Assembly: GCF_002005305.1 (NCBI RefSeq)
Contig: NZ_CP014782.1
Span: 4,340,001-4,404,000, forward strand
From: Shewanella psychrophila
GTDB taxonomy: Bacteria > Pseudomonadota > Gammaproteobacteria > Enterobacterales > Shewanellaceae
DNA: 64,000 nt
Reading direction: 5' to 3'
Positions 58,791 to 64,000 of the stretch are shown piece by piece. A program made the position numbers and the translations under genes. Below the pieces are notes generated by a model. The model was given only the letters and a program-made list of their open reading frames with translations, did not search any database and had not been told where the DNA came from. The stretch's first letter is position 1, and every line of letters begins with the position of its first letter.

Positions 58791-59238
58791 CTCTAGCATC
58801 AATAAGCAGAGACCCATGCAGATGTCTCTCGATGCCCTGATTGATGATTTTATCGATGATGCCAGCTTGTATGCGGCGGGTCACAGTAGCAGTGAACCAA
58901 CCATGGAAGATATCATGGATTTAGCATCTAGATTTACAGTACCAGATTCGGTTCCTACGAAGCCCAAAGCTACACGGCCTGCACATAGAGAGCCAAAATC
59001 GTCGCAAACAAAGGGACAAAGAAATCGTGATCAAGCAGTACTCAAGATAAGTAAAGGTGATGAACCCTACAGGAAAGCCACTTTTACCTTGAGCGAATCT
59101 GCTATCTCTCATCTTGCTGAGATAGCCAGTGGCTGTGATATCGCTAAATCTAAACTCATACGTTTTCTCATTGAGCATCATTATTCACTCAATGAAGAAG
59201 AACGTAAACAGAAGGAATCTTGCATCATAGTCGATTAG
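58750..59238 (+). CDS. ParA partner with C-terminal ribbon-helix-helix-like segment
   Basis: A 162-residue protein starting at the ATG 58750, with GAGAGGTG upstream and a 41-bp overlap with parA. An acidic N-terminus (LDALIDDFIDDASLYAAG, residues 28-44), a flexible Pro/Lys/Ser linker (65-105), and a C-terminal YRKATFTLSESAISHLAEIASGCDIAKSKLIRFLIEHHYS (107-146) suggest a linker protein with a strand-helix-helix DNA-binding end. I do not recognise a ParB domain. It may bind the repeats upstream of parA; this is inferred from context only. Confidence 0.75.
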   Translation: MGLADLKKNSTQSNSSINKQRPMQMSLDALIDDFIDDASLYAAGHSSSEPTMEDIMDLASRFTVPDSVPTKPKATRPAHREPKSSQTKGQRNRDQAVLKISKGDEPYRKATFTLSESAISHLAEIASGCDIAKSKLIRFLIEHHYSLNEEERKQKESCIIVD

Positions 59239-59269
59239 TTACAATCTCTACCCGTTTCTCCCAACCTTA

Positions 59270-59323
59270 GCTGACAGCTTGCTTTTCCCAAAGAGTACTT
59301 TCCGGGCTGTCAGCATTTTTTTT
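59270..59323 (+). terminator. Terminator of the ParA/RHH operon
   Basis: GCTGACAGC and GCTGTCAGC arms enclose a long loop and are followed by ATTTTTTTTATT, 32 bp past the stop. Confidence 0.8.
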
Positions 59324-59417
59324 ATTCCATTATTTTTCTTTAATCTCAATTCATGATTGAAAATCAAACTCTTCACCCTTATTTAATATATTAGGAACAG
59401 ATAAATATAAGGTAATT

Positions 59418-60242
59418 ATGATCGCCATCTTTCTCGTTAGCTTAATTGCATCGGCCGCCATCGGCTGGATTGTATCACGCAACTGGCGTACTGCTCGCCG
59501 TCGCCAACACATTGCTCAGCAGCCCTTCCCTAAAGCATGGCGAGAGATCCTCAAGAGGCGTATGCCCTACTTTCGGTCTCTCCCAACGGATCTTCAATTA
59601 CAACTCAAAAAGCATATTCAAGTCTTCCTGTCTGAAAAAGAATTTGTCGGCTGCGATGGCATCATTATCGATGATGAGATGCGTGTTACCATCGCGGCTC
59701 AGGCCTGCCTACTGTTACTGAATAGACCTACCGACTTCTATCCAAACCTTAAACAAATCTTAGTCTATCCATCAGTATTTTTTGTCAATAACCAAGAACA
59801 CAGAAGCGGCGGCGTTGTGAGTGACCGTCAACGTATTTTGTCCGGTGAATCCTGGCAAAATGGCAAGGTTATCTTGTCTTGGCAGACGGCTCAAGCCGAT
59901 GCAGCCAACCCGGTGGATGGCAGCAATGTGGTCATACATGAGTTTGCTCATCAACTGGACCAAGAAGATGGCAACGCTAACGGCGCGCCGATATTGGACA
60001 GAATGAGTGATTACTCTGCCTGGTCGACAATACTCAGTCATGAGTTTGATATTCTGCAACGCAGCGCCGAGCAAGATATCCCTTCACTCTTTAGCTATTA
60101 TGGTGCTACTAACCCGGCCGAATTTTTTGCGGTGATCACTGAGGTGTTCTTCGAGCGACCCGATGAATTCTATAGATATCACAAAGAACTCTATCAAGAG
60201 CTGAGCCTGTTTTTTAAATTAGACCCGGTAAACTGGCATTGA
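59418..60242 (+). CDS. mtfA: M90-family zinc peptidase MtfA
   Basis: A 274-residue protein with an N-terminal membrane span (about 2-20) and the zinc motif HEFAHQLDQEDG (His174, Glu175, His178). In E. coli MtfA is a cytoplasmic aminopeptidase that sequesters the Mlc repressor of glucose uptake; the present one has an added membrane anchor. It is transcribed alone, with a hairpin after it. Whether Mlc exists here cannot be told. Confidence 0.9.
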   Translation: MIAIFLVSLIASAAIGWIVSRNWRTARRRQHIAQQPFPKAWREILKRRMPYFRSLPTDLQLQLKKHIQVFLSEKEFVGCDGIIIDDEMRVTIAAQACLLLLNRPTDFYPNLKQILVYPSVFFVNNQEHRSGGVVSDRQRILSGESWQNGKVILSWQTAQADAANPVDGSNVVIHEFAHQLDQEDGNANGAPILDRMSDYSAWSTILSHEFDILQRSAEQDIPSLFSYYGATNPAEFFAVITEVFFERPDEFYRYHKELYQELSLFFKLDPVNWH

Positions 60243-60278
60243 ACCAAAGTGGTAAGTTTTAAGCTAATAGCCCTCGTC

Positions 60279-60306
60279 ATTCCGGCATGCTTTTGGCCGG
60301 AATTTA
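60279..60306 (+). terminator. Terminator-like hairpin after mtfA
   Basis: ATTCCGGC-ATGCTTTTG-GCCGGAAT followed by TTAACTTT, 37 bp past the mtfA stop. A moderate U-run. Confidence 0.65.
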
Positions 60307-60389
60307 ACTTTAATCTGATAAGATTAAAACAGAAGTCCGAATAATAAAACTTGAATAATAAAAGCTAAAATAATAACAAAGAGGTCACC

Positions 60390-61350
60390 ATGGCAAGGCT
60401 AGCAAACACACATGGCCAAACTAAGGATCACAATAGACCTATTTCGGTATCGTTAGCTAACGCATTATTTAAAACATGGGTTATAGCATTAACCGTCATT
60501 GCCAGTTTTACCTTGGTAACAGTACAAGCTATGCAGCACAAACCACGAATCAAGCAGCTCCTCAGTTAACAAAAAGACAACATCAGTAAATCTTTCCCTA
60601 AAGCGGCAGCATTATTAAACAAACTACACCAAGCAGCGACACAAGCCGATTGGGACTCCTATTTCAGTTTATATTTACCTGAAGCGGTATTTATCGGCAC
60701 CGATGCCACTGAGCGTTGGAGCACCCCAGAATTTGAAGGCTATGCCAGGCCAACCGATGGCTGGGAGTACACACCTAAAAACAGTGTGTTTATGTCAGTG
60801 AAGACCCAAAAAATGATCTAGTATTGATGTTCGATGAGCTTCTCGACAGTGCCTCTTACGGCCATATACCAATTCCATTAAATTTATGATTAATTCAGAG
60901 CTCCCTCAGGGCTTTAATTCACGGCGCATTGTTAGGAAATGGTTATTCCCTTTTGAGGCAATGCAACACAAAAGTAGAAGTCCTGATAAGCTCACGTAGT
61001 GCGGCTTTAAAAACACTTTATGCTGCGCAAGTGGCTTTCGATATACGACCGCATGGATGCAGGAGGTAGAGCAACGCAGGAGCTTGTTGCCGAGAATAAC
61101 TGTTAGCTTCAATTCCCTTATAGCCACACGGATGTGGCGAATGTCTATATTGCAGGAGCAGATATAGCCCTTGCCTACAGCGTTTTTAACTCCCGCTGAA
61201 TGATCTCTTATTTAATGGAACTGGTATTACGAAACAGGCACTCTCATCAAGACAGATAAAGGCTGGAAAATTGCTCAGTATCACCTCAGTTTCCCCATCC
61301 CCAATGAGATAGCTAAAGAAATAACAATAAGGATAAAAGCAGAGAAGTAG
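60390..61350 (+). pseudogene. Broken secreted NTF2/SnoaL-like gene with a MITE-like insertion
   Basis: The start (ATG 60390, GAGG site) gives a signal-peptide-like N-terminus. The frame soon breaks near QAMQHKPRIK. The SnoaL-type core NKLHQAATQADWDSYFSLYLPEAVFIGTDATERWSTPEFEGY is readable. A second frame change follows, after which YVSEDPKNDLVLMFDELLDSASYG continues to 60863. A roughly 360-bp insertion follows, and then YETGTLIKTDKGWKIAQYHLSFPIPNEIAKE resumes to a stop at 61350. So at least two frameshifts and one insertion inactivate it. Related genes carry this last motif as their C-terminus. No function is left. Confidence 0.8.
60867..61226. mobile_element. MITE-like insertion with inverted terminal repeats
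   Basis: The ends read TACCAATTCCATTAAAT and ATTTAATGGAACTGGTA, 17-bp near-perfect inverted repeats with one mismatch, bounding about 360 bp. No transposase is coded; a 73-codon frame on the minus strand lacks features. It interrupts the SnoaL-like gene. The flanking duplication is uncertain: both junctions have A/T-rich edges (ATA before, TTA after). Confidence 0.75.
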
Positions 61351-61369
61351 ATAAAAGAAGGTTCGAGGT

Positions 61370-61406
61370 ACTAGGGCTAGAAGCTAGAAGCTAGGAGCTA
61401 GGAACT
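61370..61406. repeat. Simple repeat of CTAGAAG/CTAGGAG units
   Basis: GCTAGAAGCTAGAAGCTAGG and then AGCTAGGAACT form short direct repeats of a 7-8 bp unit immediately downstream of the HDOD gene stop. I attach no function to it. Confidence 0.7.
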
Positions 61407-61418
61407 CGAAGCTCAAGC

Positions 61419-62903
61419 CTAATGCCCCATGGATGCGGAGAGGCAGACATTAGCAAGTTGTGCGAAATGGGTGAAATTTTCAAACTCGACCTGAGTCAAT
61501 TTACGCTCAGAAGTCGCGCGATCCGCATAAATCATACCTATCACTTTTTGCTCTATCACCAATGGGGAAATCATAAACCCCGTGGCTGATGTTTTACTCT
61601 TCAGATCTGGGTCCATATACAGTCGCCACTTAGGCGAACTTGGATCATCTACGAACATAGCTTGTTTGAGTTCGATACTGTCACAAAATAAGCATTGAGG
61701 TTGTTCCAGAGCGATAATAAATTCGGTCTTCATACTCTCGGCCCCCTCCCCTAATACAATGCGTGGTTGCAACCGCTTACGATTAGGAGATAACAATAAA
61801 ACACCACAGCGATCTACACCCACTCCATCTAACAGCCCCTCTAAAGTGGTGGTGATCACCTGATTAAAATCGGCTTTTTTTATGGCACAATCCGTGAGTT
61901 CACGTAGCTTCTTCATCTGTAGGTTCATGTTCGGCATACGAACCAAAGGGGCATTGCTCTCAGCTATCAGATCTTTCTTTAGATGTATGGGGTTGGGTAG
62001 ATGTTCTATAAGCACCTTAGCCCCATAAGCTTCGGCTAATTTTTTTGTAGCGTTACTGCAACGAGCCATACGAAGTTTTAGCTCATCTATCTCGATACCT
62101 AACATACTGGCAGCTTGCTTTAGCCTAAGCTGAAGTTCCTCTGGAGGCGGATTTTCCAGTGCCAAGAGTTCACTGATCTGATTGGCCAGATAAATACTGC
62201 GGATCTCAGGAGTACGTTCATCGGGATTACTCAGAGATTTGAGTAACACATCTCCCAAGCCCCAGCTACGAGCGATCCCCAGAGAGAGCTTATTGAAAGA
62301 TGTACCTAGCATCTCACGAATGATGACTTTCTCTTCTTTGTTGTCACTACTCTGATCCATAGCCGCATCGAGTGCTATCGCCTCATCACAGCCTGTACTC
62401 CAAAAAGCGCTTTCGCCTAAATGATACAGTAAGGATGCAATAAACACTTCCTCCTGTAATTCTTCATCATGATCTCTGAGCATCATCTTGGCGAGCATGG
62501 CCGCCTGAAAAGCACGGGCCATTAACTTAATAAGTCTTTGATATACAGGCTCAGACAAGCCTTCTGATTCTAACAAACTACTGAGTAATTTGGCGGTAAT
62601 ACAGATATTACGTATGGTATCGAAACCTAGCACAACAGTGGCACGACTCACGGTCGTCACCTGGCTCTGGCCTTTATTGTAAGTAGCACTATTTGCCACC
62701 CTTAATATTCGAGAGGTCAGTGCATTATCGTGCATCACGCTCTTCCCGAGTAACCCCAAGGAAGACACGTCGTCTTTTGCCAGCTTCTCCAGTGTTTTAA
62801 CCGTAGAGCATAATGCTGGCATCTCCTGATCGCTGATGCGCTTTGTCCAGTAATCGACTCCCTTCGATTTAACCTGAGATTGACTCTGAGTTTGGGAATT
62901 CAA
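61419..62903 (-). CDS. HDOD and GAF domain signalling protein
   Basis: A 494-residue protein without membrane segments. The N-terminal HDOD domain (about residues 18-220) contains the Asn/Asp-rich family pattern LGKSVMHDNALTSRILRVANSATYNKGQSQVTTVSRATVVLGFDTIRNI. The C-terminal GAF domain is about 335-490 (CGVLLLSPNRKRLQPRIVLGEGAES, ending FAQLANVCLSAS). HDOD proteins sit in signalling pathways for motility and cyclic-di-GMP responses. Its ligand and partner are unknown. The start ATG 62903 is followed by a Gln/Ser-rich stretch. Confidence 0.88.
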   Translation of the reverse strand: MNSQTQSQSQVKSKGVDYWTKRISDQEMPALCSTVKTLEKLAKDDVSSLGLLGKSVMHDNALTSRILRVANSATYNKGQSQVTTVSRATVVLGFDTIRNICITAKLLSSLLESEGLSEPVYQRLIKLMARAFQAAMLAKMMLRDHDEELQEEVFIASLLYHLGESAFWSTGCDEAIALDAAMDQSSDNKEEKVIIREMLGTSFNKLSLGIARSWGLGDVLLKSLSNPDERTPEIRSIYLANQISELLALENPPPEELQLRLKQAASMLGIEIDELKLRMARCSNATKKLAEAYGAKVLIEHLPNPIHLKKDLIAESNAPLVRMPNMNLQMKKLRELTDCAIKKADFNQVITTTLEGLLDGVGVDRCGVLLLSPNRKRLQPRIVLGEGAESMKTEFIIALEQPQCLFCDSIELKQAMFVDDPSSPKWRLYMDPDLKSKTSATGFMISPLVIEQKVIGMIYADRATSERKLTQVEFENFTHFAQLANVCLSASMGH

Positions 62904-63344
62904 ATCGTTCTCTTATAATTTATTGCTTATACGACATTGAGTTAAGCTTCTACTTAGCTCTAACTTTGCCTACAAATAAAGTATAGGCATAAAAACTTAT
63001 AACATACTTAATACAATTAATATCAATAAACATAGACTAGATTAAATAAAAGGCATTAAAGGTCTAATTTGTAATCAATTAGCTCGTATCAAACCATGAT
63101 ATCGATCTAATACTTGGTCTCAGGATGGGAGATTTGAAAATAAAAATTAACAACAGGAATAAAAACAAACAAAATATCAGCAAAAAAATGCGGCCCAATT
63201 GAGCCGCAAACACAAGCAAACATTGTCGTAGCAATGTTATTCTTAAACCATACTCGGCTTTCATTAAACTAGAATGAAAAACCCATACAGCACGTAGGAG
63301 TACTGCATGGGGGACAACGGCTGCAAAGCAGCAAACTGAAATAG
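62904..63344. other. Spacer between the malate synthase end and the HDOD gene
   Basis: A 440-bp A/T-rich spacer. It contains a terminator at 63182-63207 and a 61-codon frame (63079-63264, minus) rich in Phe/Leu that overlaps the terminator. I do not call the frame a gene. Confidence 0.4.
63182..63207 (-). terminator. Terminator downstream of the malate synthase gene
   Basis: GCGGCTCAATTGGGCCGC followed by ATTTTTTT on the minus strand, about 140 bp past the premature stop at 63345. Confidence 0.85.
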
Positions 63345-64000
63345 TTAGATTCCCTTATAGCAGCTAAGTAATTCTTCAGCCCGTATCGGACCATCGACAT
63401 CACGGGTTATGTGTAATTGATTCTTCTGTCCAGTACCTAAGTATTGATTGAAGGTCTCCATGGCTGTATCGGCTAAACTTGGATCTGCCACCAAAGTACC
63501 ATCGTGTCCATTACGAGCTTCTAGCTCCTTATCTGCACGAACTTTTTGCAATGAGGTTTGACTCAATTGTTGATCTTTCGCTGGAGTAAACGCCGCCATA
63601 CCGCCCATGGCAAGTGCGCCTCGCCTATGGCTAACCTTAATTAATAGACGTGAATAAGCACTTTGAAATACTTTATTTATGGTCACAGTCTGTCTATCTG
63701 TCAGTACCTGTTCGCTATGATTCTCAAGCGTCTTTCTATCACTAGTAACATAATCCCAACGGACACAGTTGAGTGCAACTATGTTCGAACGTAATTCAAA
63801 TAAAACCTCTTCCATCTCGAACACCGCAGGCAAGGTCTCTATCAGACAAGTACATTTAATCGTGCCCGGCTGTAGACAGAAACGCTCTTCGACATAGGCA
63901 AAAATCTTAGCCCACCAACGCGCTTCAAGATGACACTCGAGTTTTGGGATAGAGAAATAGGGGCCACTTCCTTTATTCAGTAACTGACGATAGTTATTGT
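63345..64000 (-). CDS. aceB: Malate synthase A fragment, C-terminally truncated (runs off the window)
   Basis: The minus frame is open from the window edge to 63345 and reads as malate synthase A: GSGPYFSIPKLECHLEARWW, IKCTCLIETLPAVFEMEEVLFELR, RGALAMGGMAAFTPAKDQ and NGHDGTLVADPSLADTAM. It ends LLSCYKGI, where AceB proteins continue about 140 residues (starting APCEGERTEEGM) including the catalytic-base Asp in the LMEDAAT region. The usual GLNCGRWDYIFSFIK here is ALNCVRWDYVTSDRK. So this is truncated and has changes at conserved sites. It may be a decaying gene or a paralogue. Confidence 0.82.
   Translation of the reverse strand, partial: NNYRQLLNKGSGPYFSIPKLECHLEARWWAKIFAYVEERFCLQPGTIKCTCLIETLPAVFEMEEVLFELRSNIVALNCVRWDYVTSDRKTLENHSEQVLTDRQTVTINKVFQSAYSRLLIKVSHRRGALAMGGMAAFTPAKDQQLSQTSLQKVRADKELEARNGHDGTLVADPSLADTAMETFNQYLGTGQKNQLHITRDVDGPIRAEELLSCYKGI

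Noticed and set aside
60906..61127. 73-codon minus-strand frame
   Set aside because: It lies wholly inside the MITE-like element and shows no transposase features.
63079..63264. 61-codon Phe/Leu-rich frame
   Set aside because: It overlaps the terminator after the malate synthase gene, and its composition reflects A/T-rich DNA.

Overview
The window is a piece of a gammaproteobacterial chromosome, almost certainly Shewanella. The grounds are the polar-type flagellar cluster with H-ring genes flgT and flgO/flgP, the gene order rlmN-pilW-rodZ-ispG-hisS-yfgM-bamB-der, the cydABX and guaBA/xseA arrangements, and protein sequences close to Shewanella homologues. This genus call rests on recognition, not on a search. 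Base composition is moderate and even. There is no large island, no complete insertion sequence with a transposase and no CRISPR array.

Layout. Positions 1-9019 (minus strand) carry the rod, hook and ring operon flgBCD-flgE1-flgE2-flgFGHIJ; flgJ is cut by the window edge. The hook gene is present as two tandem, near-identical copies. Sigma-54-type promoters can be read before flgB and, inside the operon, before flgF. cheV-cheR follow (9344-11234, minus), then flgA and flgM-flgN (plus), with a sigma-28-type promoter before flgMN. At 13345-16101 flgOP (minus) and flgT (plus) diverge from a spacer holding two opposed sigma-54-type promoters.

Positions 16211-24046 hold tRNA-Arg(CCT), a DUF2947 gene, a chalcone-isomerase-like secreted protein, an outer-membrane barrel protein, and a TetR regulator divergent from an RND efflux pair with two near-perfect operators between them. 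Positions 24295-29626 hold a Cache-type chemoreceptor, a TfoX C-terminal-domain protein and cydABX. A 0.8 kb spacer after cydA contains an FNR/EtrA-type box and a 25-codon gene with its own terminator. Positions 30899-42064 are housekeeping (purL, mltF, tadA, guaA, guaB, xseA) plus a 39-codon basic small gene. Positions 42369-52649 hold a DUF1772 protein, a noncoding region with four 52-bp tandem repeats, and the der-bamB-yfgM-hisS-ispG-rodZ-pilW-rlmN block.

Positions 53051-64000 are the most accessory part. They hold a CNNM/CBS protein, a 5'-nucleotidase without a visible signal peptide, a GNAT acetyltransferase, two small proteins, and an orphan ParA-type ATPase with a ribbon-helix-helix-like partner behind a repeat-rich upstream region. 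These are followed by mtfA, a secreted NTF2/SnoaL-like gene broken by frameshifts and a roughly 360-bp MITE-like insertion, an HDOD-GAF protein, and a malate synthase A that stops about 140 residues early.

The observations I rate highest are the tandem flgE pair with duplicated hairpins, leader repeats and an internal promoter; the orphan ParA/RHH module with its repeats; the two unrecognised small ORFs; the MITE-broken pseudogene; and the truncated malate synthase.
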